Source of the DNA: Rhineura floridana
Taxonomy: Eukaryota > Chordata > Lepidosauria > Squamata > Rhineuridae
Direction: 5' to 3'
Length of the DNA stretch: 64,000 bases
Assembly (NCBI RefSeq): GCF_030035675.1
Contig: NC_084480.1
Span: 248,741,981 to 248,805,980, forward strand
The notes below the pieces were generated by a model. The model had not been told where the DNA came from. It saw only the letters and a program-made list of their open reading frames with translations, and did no database searches. The translations under genes and the position numbers were made by a program. Below are positions 53,860 to 64,000 of this stretch, one piece after another (the stretch's first letter is position 1; each line of letters begins with the position of its first letter).

Positions 53860-56475
53860 GTAAATCAGTGGTCCAACTTCTTCAAAAAACTGCTGCAAAT
53901 ACTTTGTGTGCCTCATTGTGTATTTTAAAATAATGCAGACTGCACTTTTGAAATCACAGAAAAATTTTTAAATGTGAAGAAACAGAAGGGATATGAACAG
54001 GAGATTGATCATCCATACCATATGCTATCTCCAATTCCCTTTCGCAAGAAGCATTTGACCCGAGATTGTGTTATCGTTCATGCTGCCTTGCCCTACTTCA
54101 ACAACAGCAATTTTGAGCCATGGTAGCTCCTTCCTAAGACTCAGTCTCACTCCCATGACAGTATATATACTGTGAGAAACACAGATAAGAGGAAAGGGAG
54201 ATGGGTAGGATCTTCAGATCCAAGGGACCCAGCTACATCGCTTGTCAAGCAGTTTAAAAGCAAGGGAGGCTGAGAAAGGTGAGCTTGTGGCACAATGCTG
54301 AAATCTGGCAGCAATCAATGGTCAGAACCTCTCCTGTCTCCTTCACTGCAAAGCCTGAAAGGAAGTACAGGTGGCAGCCTGATTGGCAGTTAGGCAGTAG
54401 AGTTCCAGGTATCCAAAATTATTCACTCAAGGCCCAATATTTCTGTCAAAAGGTCTTTGTTGCAAAAGAGAAAAATTCCAGACTCTATTGTTCAGAAACA
54501 CATTTAATGTTGTACTTTATCATGAAGCATTATGGCTTCATTAATCCCCTCTCCAAAACAAAGCAGAATATCCAAGACAGGCTAAATGACCTTCTGTCAA
54601 GGAATGACCTGATATACATACCTCCCATTCAAAAATGGCAACGCTGCCACTTTTGAGTTCCATGCCTTTGCACAAAGTATTCAGTCTAAGGACAATCTAA
54701 CTCAATTACCTGCACAAAATAATGGGGAATTACCACACATTTAAGCAAAAACCTGATAACAGCTTAAAAAACACACAAAGTAAAATGGAAATATAGCTTA
54801 CATTTTAGTGGGAAGAAATTCAGTTGGAAGAAAATTGATGTACTGAATATCCCACACTGAATTCCATTAAGAAATGCATGGATCAAGTGAACAATCTGAG
54901 TTAATATGGTGGTGGACCAAGTTTTGCTTTTCTGTTCTAAGGGCCAATTCATGCAAACACATTTTTCTCACCAAAGGAAAATATATCTTGGATTGTTGGA
55001 AATACAAGAGGCCAAATGTATTGAGGACTAGACAAATTCAGTTTATGTGAAAGCTAGCTGTGATCAATTTGATGGTTTTCTTGTGGCTAGACCTGTTTTC
55101 ATCATGTGATGGGAACTCAACTGGCCAGCTGTATTGCACATTTGATACATTGTGTGCCTCAAGCTAATTTTTGCCATGGGTATTAGCCCTAAGAAATATT
55201 TCATGGGTTTCCTTCAGTTTGTCTTATACTAGTTTCTTCATGGAAACCACTGAAGTAAATATATGGCAAAAGGGGGGATATATATATATTTAATTCCAAA
55301 AGAAAACAAGAATACAAAAAAGAAGAAAAGCCACAATGATGATCTTCAATCAAGGTACACATAAAATACAATCTACGTAAGCAGAAACAGAAGGGTTGAC
55401 AGTAGTATAACTTAAATATTAAATAGTACACTTGGTATGAGGGTCTGCCCATTCCAGAAGGGTGTATGGTGGCTGTCTTTCAGACACACTAAAACTGACA
55501 TATTAAATTAAAGGCTGCAATGTTGTATCAATTAGGTCTGTTTTATTCTTGAGCTGATGCATTAACTGATGGGTATATTGTTCAATTTCCTTTTTTTTTT
55601 TTTTTTTGCATACATGCAACTGGAGTCATTGCTTTGACAGGTTCCAAACAATTGTTCTACAGACGATTTGCTTTCCTGTTTCTACTAAAAGCTCAGAGTA
55701 ACCAAGTGGATCATCCAATCAGGCACGAGCATGTGAGATGCTCAATTTTGACACTATACAGACATGGAAAGTCCAGCCTGTATGTTGGGGAGCATCTGGG
55801 TAACTGGCACATTTTATTTCAACAATCTAAGAAAAAGATAAAAGCAGGGAATTTCTGTTGGCATACATGGAGAATGCTTGAAATGTGATAGGTAGATTGC
55901 TAGGAAACAGAGAAATGACACTGCATTTTTAAAGAGACAGGTACTTTATTCTTAGACCTCCTTTCACACACCATTCCTCACTCACTTACATGCATATGTT
56001 TATAATATAGGCAATCACATCTGCCAGCCTAGGACAGGCAGAAGTTGGGCAGAGGAAGTTGCTTGAGCTGCCACAGCAACAGTAACAAGGGGATAGGTGG
56101 TTGACTTCTCCTGTCTATCTGCTCTGGTTCCTCTGAGTGCTGTTGGAGGCTGGGAAGTTATATAGGAGGCAGCACAAGAATGGCTTGAGGGAAGAGAGGC
56201 AGTGGCGGCTCTGTAGTGTGCTGCATAAAGCCCAGTATGTCGCAACAATGCTATCTTTCAGTTTCCACTCTGTCTATGCCTTTAGAACCTTGGAAAACAG
56301 TGTGATGACAATCTAGTGCAAATATGGTATAGAGACCTAACAAGAAATGGAAATATGTCAGACTATCAAACAGTGAAGAACTGAACAGATTCTTCTGTTT
56401 GCTAGTTTTACAGATAAGAGCTCCATCCTGATTTAATTGACTGAAATTTTCCTTTACCTCCCTTCCTTATCATGT
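53860..56475. other. No gene seen
   Basis: A plus frame of 125 codons at 54279-54656 begins with GTG and shows no domain. A (TA)n stretch lies near 55279 and a poly(T) run at 55588-55608. Nothing else was recognised. Confidence 0.5.
55588..55608. repeat. Poly(T) tract
   Basis: This is an unbroken run of about 18 T. It could be the reversed poly(A) of an old retroposed copy, but no neighbouring element was recognised. Confidence 0.8.
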
Positions 56476-56479
56476 TTTC

Positions 56480-56575
56480 TTTATTTTACTTGTTGTACTC
56501 TCTACATTGTATTGTTTATTGCTTATCTTGTATTATTAAAATTACAATAAAATATTATTCAAAACACAGTGAAGA
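56480..56575 (+). repeat. Probable L1-type 3' tail
   Basis: A T-rich UTR ends TTAAAATTACAATAAAATATTATTCAAAA. It is adjacent to L1 coding remnants that follow in the same orientation. Confidence 0.4.
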
Positions 56576-57475
56576 ATTCCATGAGTAATAACAGATTATT
56601 ATGGTTTGAATATTTTCAAATAAGTGAAGTTGTTAAAACATTTATAAGGGAAAAATCAGACATTAAGGGATCTTACTAAATTCAAAGAAATAATCTTGAA
56701 AAAAGGTAAATACAGATTATCCAAAATACATCATTTGATGTTGAAGTATGATTGTGAACCAGAGCACATTAAAGAATACATGATAAAGTAGACATGAAAC
56801 ATTGGATCTAGCATTCCCATGGAAATTTGGGGAAATATTTGGATAAAAGCCCATAAATTTTCATTAAATGTGAATATAAGAGAAAACTGCTTTAAAGTTA
56901 CATCTAGTCAGGTACCATCTAGGTGAAATAAACAAGAAGTACTTTTAATTTTGCTGGAGATGTAAGAGAGAGTCCAGAACATATTTTCATATGTGGTAGT
57001 CTTCGCTGTACGCTCAAAAATATTGGAAAATTATTAAGTTAATTTCAAGAATACTGCAATATGAAAAACCATTGCATCATTTACTGTTATTATTAATCTA
57101 TAAAGTATAGTAAATAAAAAAGTACATACTGAACTTTTCTTCTACATGATCGCAGCAGCAAGAATGTTGTTTGCACAAAAGTGGAAAGCTTTTGTCTGTA
57201 TGGTAAAGAGTGGCTTTATAAGATCCAAGAAACTGCATTCATGGTTAAATTAACATACTATTTAAGAGGAAGACCATTAGGAATTGAAAGCAACAAATTT
57301 AGAAAAATATGGTCCCTGTTTATGTTCTTAGAATGTAATTGCTTAAAATATTTGTTAATTTAATTCTCAATTATAACTGTGTAAAGTACTTTCTATGTGT
57401 TATTATGTGTTTTATTACTTAAAGCTAACTTGAACACTTTTATGGAATTTGAACTAAAATAAAATTAATCCTGAG
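56576..57475 (+). mobile_element. L1 LINE, 3' part of ORF2, decayed
   Basis: Broken frames hold ENCFKVTSSQVPSR-like and RVQNIFSYVVV-like sequence, equivalent to the L1 ENCYKVMYRWY and FFHMWW blocks. A short open frame (57181-57363) then encodes WLYKIQETAFMVKLTYYLRG, the usual L1 C-terminal EWLYKVYEFAEMAKLT block. The 3' UTR ends AACTAAAATAAAATTAATCC. Many stops show it is old. Confidence 0.75.
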
Positions 57476-57544
57476 GGGAATGTAAATACAGTAGAGAGAG
57501 ATATTAAACCTGAATCATGTCCCTCTTTCAAACACAGCATTCAG

Positions 57545-57780
57545 ATATCATGTTAAACCATGGTTTCTCATGTCAGGAATGAGCCATGCCTCACCTTGGG
57601 TTCATGGGTTCCTCACTCTGCCTCTCCTCTTCTGGCATAGCTGCGAGGAGTTTGGAAGCTTTCACAGCCAATTCACCAGTTTTGCATTACACCTCAACCA
57701 GATTCTGACTACTCTTATCTATAGTTTTTTTTTTAAAGAAGCCACTTTGATAAACCATGGTGTGCCTTGTTAACCACACT
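57545..57780. repeat. Unclassified repeat with AAACCATGGT ends
   Basis: GTTAAACCATGGTTTCTCATG begins it and GATAAACCATGGTGTGCC lies near the end. It probably belongs to the loose family of 6471 and 11220. Confidence 0.3.
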
Positions 57781-57794
57781 TTGTAGGGGGTGGG

Positions 57795-58131
57795 TGTGAT
57801 GTTCCATGCTGCTATATAAATAACTGATGCTGTTTTATTTCAATATTTATGGTAAGTGTAGTTTAATAGGTTACTATGGTAAGTGGTGAGTGTTGGGAGG
57901 AGGGAATGAGTGTATGGAATGTTGGTATATGCTGCATGTGATTGGCTGGGTAAATATGGGATGACTGGTTTGACAGTTTACAGTTAGACAGGGTTGGATG
58001 TTTGAGAGAGAGGGCTAGTGTGGGTGTGAGGGACTGTCGGGAGATTAGGTAGGTAGGTTAATATTGTTATTGGTAAATGAATAAAGGATTGTTTGAACTC
58101 TATAAGTAAGGACCATATATCTGAAATCACA
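57795..58131 (+). mobile_element. Possible LTR (TGTGAT...ATCACA)
   Basis: The termini TGTGAT and ATCACA form a 6-bp inverted pair. A TATAAATAA-like box near 57815 and AATAAAGG near 58080 are in LTR order. No target duplication or primer-binding site was seen, so this is tentative. Confidence 0.3.
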
Positions 58132-58486
58132 TGCTTAAGTACTTTAAACAAAAATATTCTTGCTGAAGGAAAATCTATTCAATAAATAAACTTGTTTGTT
58201 TTTCAAAAACACTCCTGGTTCTTGGCCAGCTACTAAGGGGCCCATAAGGTGGCAGAACATAAACAAATGTGAGGTATAAGGTATCAAACTGTGGCAGTAA
58301 AAAGTATCTTTGAGTGACAGTAACCAGGGAAGGAAGCTAACCCAGAGCTGTGGCCTTAGGGAAAGTTCAAAAGGTGGCACAGAGGAGTGAGGCTTGCCTG
58401 GAAGCCTAGTAGATATAGCAAGGGTTGGGGAAACAGAACAGCTGTGCTATACATATAGGTGTACTTGTGGAAATTGGATATTGCCA
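58132..58486. other. No feature seen
   Basis: It may continue the preceding LTR-like block; nothing was recognised. Confidence 0.4.
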
Positions 58487-58690
58487 GTGGCGTCACTAGG
58501 GTTGGTGTCACCTGGTGCGGTAACTCATGGTGTCACCCCCCCATGGACCTCCTCCCGTATCAGACCATACAGAATCCTTAGTAATTTTTTTGTACTAATG
58601 TTACTCATAAATCGTAATTCCCATATATCACTGAATGTAATGGCAATAGTAGTGACATAAACAACTAGCAAAATTAAAATGACACCTTTA
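58487..58690. repeat. DNA-element end (CAGTGGCGTCACTAGGG)
   Basis: CAGTGGCGTCACTAGGGTTG GTGTCACCTGGTGCGG is a transposon-like terminus. An inverted relative (CTCTAGTGACACCACTG) ends at 61702. The C-run and downstream AT-rich part look like a non-autonomous element. Confidence 0.45.
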
Positions 58691-59104
58691 AATTACAATA
58701 TCATACGCACAGCTCAAATTCTTGCTCTTATTACTAATGGGAGTTAATTATCTTGCATATGCCCATAGTAAATTTTCAGATACTATCAGACCCTCAGCAA
58801 TTTTCAAGTGGTCTATGTAGAAGAAAGGTTTGGGAACCCCTGGAATAAGACACCTGCTTATGTCCCTATGCTGCTCTCTCCCCTCATTTAGGTGCCTGGG
58901 ATGCATGCATGTGGACACACCTTCTTACAATTATGGAAAGTGATTCTTAATAAGTCTCCAGACACAAAATTACATACGTATTTATCAGTTGTTTAGTAGA
59001 AAATTCAGAGCTGCAGGGTCCCTTCATGATAGTTACAGCCACGTACACCCTTTTTTGCTCCTGGATTAAGAATGAGATCTTTGTTAATGCATTCTCTCAC
59101 AACA

Positions 59105-59290
59105 ACAAACATCTCTAGGAGCCAATCAGCATGAAAGTGGAGAGCGTTAGCAACTGAGAAGAGTCTTCTCAGTGGCTGACTCACCTCCTTTCACTCTGGC
59201 TCCAATCTGCATAAAAGGCAAGGAAGCATATTAGAAGACTCTTCTCAGTGACTAACACACTCCCTTTTCATGCTGACTGTAGGATGCTTG
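59105..59290. repeat. Imperfect inverted repeat with GAAGAGTCTTCT
   Basis: The left arm CAGCATGAAAGTGGAGAGCG TTAGCAACTGAGAAGAG mirrors the right arm CTCTTCTCAGTGACTAACAC ACTCCCTTTTCATGCTG. A GC-rich block reading CACTCTGGCTCCAATCTG lies between. It may be a MITE or the inside of a larger element. Confidence 0.5.
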
Positions 59291-59359
59291 GAGACATAGG
59301 GACTCTGCTCCCAAAAAAGCTGAGGGACTAAGATCCCCTGGGCGACTACCCTCCTGGTG

Positions 59360-60415
59360 CTTATGGACATGACCGTAATATATTTTGTGACGTGCAAGTT
59401 CGATATTTTATTTATTAAGTGTGTTTAGGATTACACTGATGGCATTCCCAAATATGTACTTTCACACAGACTTTGGTTTTCCATAACACAATGTTTGTCC
59501 AAGCCTCCACACTTGGGGGGGCACTACTTGCACACCCCTTCCATAAGCACATCAAAGTTGGATACACACCTGAACCAAGACCCAGACAAAAGGGCACTCA
59601 AAACAAAAAGGTAATTACAGTGGCTGAGTAGATCTTGTACAGTGGTTATACTGACTGGGCAGCCACTGTCCTTCACATTTTACAAAATACTTTTTCCTAT
59701 ACAAAGATTAAATTTCTGTGTATGAAAAAGTAATAGATGAAGTGGTCTCAATAGTGAGAAAAGTAAACAAGTGAATGGTGATCCAAATGTTTTTCATTCT
59801 CACGTTATGAAGCTAGCTGCCAGATGATGTATCACCTTCCCTACGCATGCAGTGTAGACCGAAAAAACAGCACCCAAGCCACCATTCAATACGTGCACGT
59901 GTTCTTTCCAACATGAATCTACAGGTCTCAAAAAGTAATGTGTGACAAAGTCCTCAAACACCTTATAACATGCCTCAAACATGGTCTCTTGTTCTACCAG
60001 CATGCCTTCACACCATCACTTTGCCAAAACATAAGGATAGGTAAATTGCTTTTAGGGAGGTTCACAATTATGATCTCCTATTTATTTAATCTAAAAATGT
60101 TTAAAATACATAAAAACAGCCAGGGGAAGATATTGGACAAATATAAAATAAATACAAATAAAAAAAGGGGGGGTGGAGGTGAAGAGACTTTAAATGTGCT
60201 ACTTACCATCTCTCAGCCTATCCTCCCCTCAGGATGAAAACAACGGAGAACCATGACCACCCCCAGAAAGAAGGGCACACTTAAAATGTAGAGGAAAAAA
60301 TCATCTACAACCATAGTGTGAAATCAAATACTTATTGGGACACAGTATAAAGAAATATTTATATAAACATGACTCTCAAATATGTTTATGAATTACACAA
60401 TCTTTAAATATATTT
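59360..60415. other. No feature seen
   Basis: I recognised no exon or repeat; there is a short G-run at about 60160. Confidence 0.45.
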
Positions 60416-60500
60416 ATAGTGCAATCCAATGTTTGTTTACTCAGAAGCAAGTCCCAATGTATTCAATGAGGCTTACTCAAACTGGGAAGTGTGCAGAGAA
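60416..60500. repeat. Short interspersed repeat (TCAATG type)
   Basis: GTGCAATCCAATGTTTGTTTAC TCAGAAGCAAGTCCCAATG, then TTCAATGAGGCTTACTC, is a palindromic pair related to 31126 and 61170. Confidence 0.55.
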
Positions 60501-60514
60501 CTACAGCCTCAAGT

Positions 60515-60790
60515 GATAAGGAACTTGTTCTTTCAACTTGTTCTTTTAAGTTGAGACCTTATTCAAGTCTGAGTCTATTGGAATTGCTTTTTAATATGTT
60601 TTTAAGCCTTTTCTTATTTTTTTTTTAAATTTTTTTTAAAGCTTTTAAAAATTATTTTCAAAGATGTTTTAATATATTTTAAAGTCTGTTTTTATGATGT
60701 TTTAAAGTGCTTTTAGTGCTTTTGTTTGCCGCCCTGGGCTCCTACTGGGAGGAAGGGTGGGATATAAATCAAATAATAAATAAATAAACT
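60515..60790 (+). mobile_element. L2-clade LINE 3' end (subfamily B)
   Basis: GAATTGCTTTTTAATATGTT, a T-rich UTR, TTTGCCGCCCTGGGCTCCTA and GGGTGGGATATAAATC end with (AATA)n. There is no coding part beyond the last few codons. Confidence 0.9.
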
Positions 60791-61169
60791 TCATTCACAC
60801 AACCCAAAATTCAGAATCATGCCTCTTTAGGCTGTTTTCCAACTGTTTATTCTTGCTTTATGTTTATTGGATTTTAAATGGCTTTATTTCTTGTTGTGAG
60901 GTGCCTTGGTTTCCAACCCTACCTCACAGGGCTGTTGGAAAGACTACACACAGACACTGCAGATGTATAAATACATACAGCCCATATAATAGTTTATTGT
61001 CAAACCAGTTGGTCATTGCAGAAAAATCAGTATTAGTTTTTAAAAAATCAGTATTCATTTCCTACAGAATAAAAACTGTAATACCTAAGTAAGCCCTGCC
61101 TACTTGCTTTAAAATAGGACTGGAGGGGGAGGGCAGAAAGAGAACACAAACACAATTCTTTTTTACATT

Positions 61170-61260
61170 CACTCCAAAGTCCCATTGATTTTCAGCACAT
61201 TCATAACCATGTCTACTCAAAAGTAAATCCTATTGAATTCAATGGGATTTACTCTGGAGA
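61170..61260. repeat. Short interspersed palindromic repeat
   Basis: CTCAAAAGTAAATCCTATTG meets its mirror ATTCAATGGGATTTACTCTG. It is the most symmetric copy of the family in the window. Confidence 0.6.
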
Positions 61261-61548
61261 TATGGGATTAGCAATGCTTTTACCCCCACAAAAGCAAGTA
61301 TTGGGAAGGTTTTGAAAACACTGCCCAGGATCTGACTCCTACACACAAGAGGGGAAAAAACTGAAATGTATATACTTACCCAATTTATGAGATTTTCAGA
61401 TAAACAGGGGGGGGGAACCACCATTTTCTGGCCTTGCAATGAGGTTTACTAGACACTGCCACAGGTCAACCAAACACTTCACTGATTGGCTGCAATCCTG
61501 AACGGGCGGGGTTAAAGCTACAAGTGCTATACAGTAGTTTAAAAAAAG

Positions 61549-61765
61549 ATTTAACGGGGCAGCTGATGTTTTTATGTATATCTCGAGAACCAGACCACCT
61601 AGAAACTTAATTTTTTTAAAATTAAAGCTGAGAATCACCCCCCTCTGATGGTGTCACCTGGTGTGGTCCGCACCCCCCGCACCCTCTAGTGACACCACTG
61701 GGACATGGCTGACGTTTTTATGTATATCTCGGGAACCGGACCACCTAGTGGAGAGGTATGGGGAG
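61549..61765. repeat. Direct repeat pair flanking a DNA-element end
   Basis: GATGTTTTTATGTATATCTC with GAACCAGACCACCTAG (about 61566) recurs as GACGTTTTTATGTATATCTC with GAACCGGACCACCTAG (about 61711). Between them lies GTGTCACCTGGTGTGGTCCG ... CTCTAGTGACACCACTG, the inverted relative of the 58487 terminus. Confidence 0.55.
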
Positions 61766-62250
61766 GCACAAGAGTGGGACAACTTGGCAAGTTGTGGTTA
61801 ACTGAAAATGGAAGCAAAAATTTCCAAGTTCTCTTTGTGGTCATGCCCAGGAAGATAGGAGAGGGCATAAGCCTGGGCGGAGACAATAGTTTATCATGAT
61901 GTTCGAATGCAGCCATAAAATTAGTATTACTTTCCTGTGTGAAAAAGAACTATGGGTGAAAATATCTGACTTCTGAGGTTAAGCATGATAAACAAAGTAA
62001 GTTATGTATTATATTGTGGACTCTCTAGCAAGTCATCACAAGCATTACATTCCACTTAAAGCCATCCTGTATTGCACCAGGACCAGTATATGGGTGATAT
62101 ATTTTATCTCTTACAAAGATATTAGTTTTTACATGGATGATAATTATCCTAAACAGCCCTAGAAACATCTTGTTTATATGCATGGAAACCAAAGATGATG
62201 GTGTTCATCCATTTTATTAATCATATCTAAGTTTATTAGATCTTGATATA
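61766..62250. other. No feature seen
   Basis: I recognised no exon or repeat before the Tc1 element. Confidence 0.45.
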
Positions 62251-62252
62251 TA

Positions 62253-63879
62253 CAGTGCCTTGCAAAAGTAATCAGACACCTGACCAATGCTCTCATATTA
62301 CTGAATTACAAATGGTACATTGTAATTTTGTTCTGTATATTTTATTCTGAAACACTGAAACTCAAAATCAATTATTGTAAGGTGACATTGGTTTTATGTT
62401 GGGAAATGTTTGTAAGAAACACTAAAACCGGAAACATGTTGCTTACATAAGTATTCAACCCCTGTGCTATGGAAGCTCCCAGTTTACACAGATGAGGGAA
62501 ATTGCCCTATCAAAGACACAGTTATCTTACCATTGGCCTCCACCTGTGAACCATTAAAGTTGCTGTCACACTGTCAGGATAAAACCCCCACTGTTGAAGG
62601 CTCATTAGTCAGGCTGTGGATCTGAAGGAAAATGAAGACCAAAGAGCATTCTACAGAAGTGAGAGATAATGTAATACAAATACATAGATTAGGAAAAAGG
62701 TACAAAATATCCAAGTGTTTAGATATCCCAGTGAGCACAGATGAATCAATAATCAGGAAGTGGAAGCTGCATCAAACCACCCAGGCACTTCCAAGAAAAG
62801 GCCGTCCCTCAAAACTCATAGAGCTCGAACAAGAAGGAGACTTGTGAGGGAAGCCACAGAGAGGCCAACAATCCTTTGAAGGAACTACAGAGTTCAGTGG
62901 CTGGGAGTGGAGTAATGGTGCACCACTCAACCATATCAAGAGCTCTGCGTAACACTGGCCTGTATAGAAAGGTGTCAAGAAAGAAGCTGTTACTCAAAAA
63001 AGTACCATCTGGAAGCATGTCTGGAGTTTGCCAGAAAGTACCCCAGCTGTGATTGGGAAAAGGTTTTGTGGTCAGATGAGACCAAGATAGAGCTTTTTGG
63101 CCAAAACTCAAACCACTATGTGGGGCTCAAACCTAATACTGCCCATGCCTCAAGACACACCATCCCTACAGTGAAGTATGGTGGTGGCAGCATCATGCTG
63201 TGGGGATGCTTCTCATCGGCAGGGACTGGGCATCCTGTTAAAACTGAAGGAAGAATGGATGGAGCAAAATACAGGGAAATACTGCAAGAGAACCTGCTTC
63301 AGTCCACTAAAAAATTGAGGCTTGGGAGGAAATACACTTTTCAGCAGGACAACAATCCCAAGCAGGAGGCCAAGGCAACATTGCAGTGGCTCAAGAACAA
63401 AAAGGTGAATGTCCTACAGTGATCCAGTCAAAGTCCTGATCTCAATCCCATTGAGAATCTGTGGCACTCTTTGAAAATTGCAGTCCACAAGCAACATAAG
63501 CAACATTCAACCAACATGAACAACCTGGAGCGAATCTGTCAAGAAGAATGGGCCAAAATCCCTCCGACACTGTGTGCAAAGCTGGTACATTCCTACCCCA
63601 AAAGACTTAAAGCTGTTATTGCAGCGAAAAGTGGCTCTACCAAATATTAATGTGTGGAGGTTGAATACCTATGTAAGCAACATGATTCAGTTTTTGATGT
63701 TTCTTCCAAACATTTCCAAACATTTCCCAACATAAAACCAACGTCACCTAACAATAATTTATTTTGAGTTTCAGTGTTTCAAAATAAAATATCACACCGA
63801 ATGAAATTACAATGTACCATTTGTAATTCAGTAATATGAGAACATTGGTCAGGTGTCTGATTACTTTTACAAGGGACTG
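62253..63879 (+). mobile_element. Tc1 DNA transposon, nearly complete
   Basis: The element is 1,627 bp with TA target duplication at 62251-62252 and 63880-63881. The terminal inverted repeats are about 215 bp. The left one begins CAGTGCCTTGCAAAAGTAAT and the right one, reversed, CAGTCCCTTGTAAAAGTAAT; both continue through CAATG, CTCATATTACTGAATTAC and a TTTTATGTTGGGAAATG block. The first 12 bases differ at two positions and there are scattered small indels, so insertion is not very recent. The long inverted ends are typical of vertebrate Tc1 elements, some of which have moved horizontally. Confidence 0.95.
62632..63650 (+). pseudogene. Tc1 transposase, DD34E, frame-disrupted
   Basis: It starts ATG AAG ACC (62632) with MKTKEHSTEVRDNVIQIHRL, a helix-turn-helix region and the GRPSKL linker, then a TGA at 62845. 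The middle part is scrambled by frame changes. From 63066 one frame carries WSDETKIELFGQN (first Asp, 63075-63077), GGGSIMLWGCFSSAGTG, FQQDNNPK (second Asp, 63348-63350), then a TGA at 63420-63422 where Trp is expected. It continues [11 protein letters not shown] (Glu, 63453-63455) to STKY and TAA (63648-63650). The spacing between second Asp and Glu is 34 residues, the Tc1 signature. All three catalytic residues are present, but the protein cannot be made as one chain. Confidence 0.95.
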
Positions 63880-64000
63880 TAGATATATCCCCCATTCTAC
63901 ACAAATGTAAAAAGCTTGGGGGGAAATGCTAAAACTTTTATGTATTTTTTTATATCCTAAAGCTAGCCTTTCATGTTTAAACTTTGCAGGGCTCTTGGTA

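Noticed and set aside
54279-54656. A 125-codon plus-strand frame
   Set aside because: It begins with GTG, has no domain or splice context, and no family was recognised.
1-64000. tRNA genes or CRISPR-like arrays
   Set aside because: A and B boxes found belong to SINE heads without acceptor stems, and no regular spacer-repeat array exists.

Overview
The window is vertebrate, and most likely from a squamate reptile (lizard or snake). The evidence is repeat content: three Sauria-type SINEs whose 3' tail matches the end of a Bov-B (RTE) LINE also present here, several L2 and CR1 LINEs, L1 fragments, a Tc1 transposon, hAT-like and TA-flanked MITEs, and solo LTRs. The DNA is AT-rich and has almost no coding content of its own.

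The only convincing host gene is the terminal coding exon of CHST9 (GalNAc-4-O-sulfotransferase 2), minus strand, 2934-1837. It has a clear splice acceptor and both PAPS-binding motifs. I saw no further CHST9 exon, so sequence above 2935 is probably a large CHST9 intron filled with repeats. This is an inference; exons too short or diverged to recognise could be missed.

Layout. 1-3000: CR1 and L2 debris, then the CHST9 exon. 3000-6700: two Sauria SINEs with clear target-site duplications (TSDs) and an unrecognised membrane-protein-like reading frame with one stop. 6700-10615: a nearly full-length minus-strand L2 split by a CR1. 10.6-21 kb: mostly unique sequence with SINEs, an L2, two 138-bp hAT-like MITEs with exact 8-bp TSDs, and a SINE split by a 400-bp solo LTR. 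21.5-22.7 kb: a CR1 split by a 576-bp solo LTR. 24-32 kb: MITEs, L2, CR1 and a chimeric block joining CR1 scraps, an F-box (FBXO21-like) retrocopy and a LINE tail. 33.2-38.2 kb: a Bov-B 3' portion, a palindromic MITE, an LTR-like block, an L2 and a TA MITE.

39.5-47.4 kb is the most interesting region. A CR1-family LINE is interrupted by a 5,999-bp non-LTR retrotransposon flanked by a 31-bp TSD. It keeps long ORF1 and ORF2 frames, and a canonical PCNA-interacting (PIP-box) motif is encoded near the ORF1 amino terminus. I place it provisionally in the Vingi/I superfamily.

48-62 kb: L2, CR1 and L1 fragments, several unclassified inverted-repeat elements and an LTR-like block. 62,253-63,879: a nearly complete Tc1 element with TA target duplication, about 215-bp terminal inverted repeats and a DD34E transposase with disrupted frames.

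The mobile elements interact as known parasites and hosts: Sauria SINEs carry the Bov-B tail, and an L2-tailed SINE carries an L2-like end. Nested insertions give a relative chronology: L2 before CR1, CR1 before solo LTR, SINE before solo LTR, and CR1 before the 6-kb LINE.
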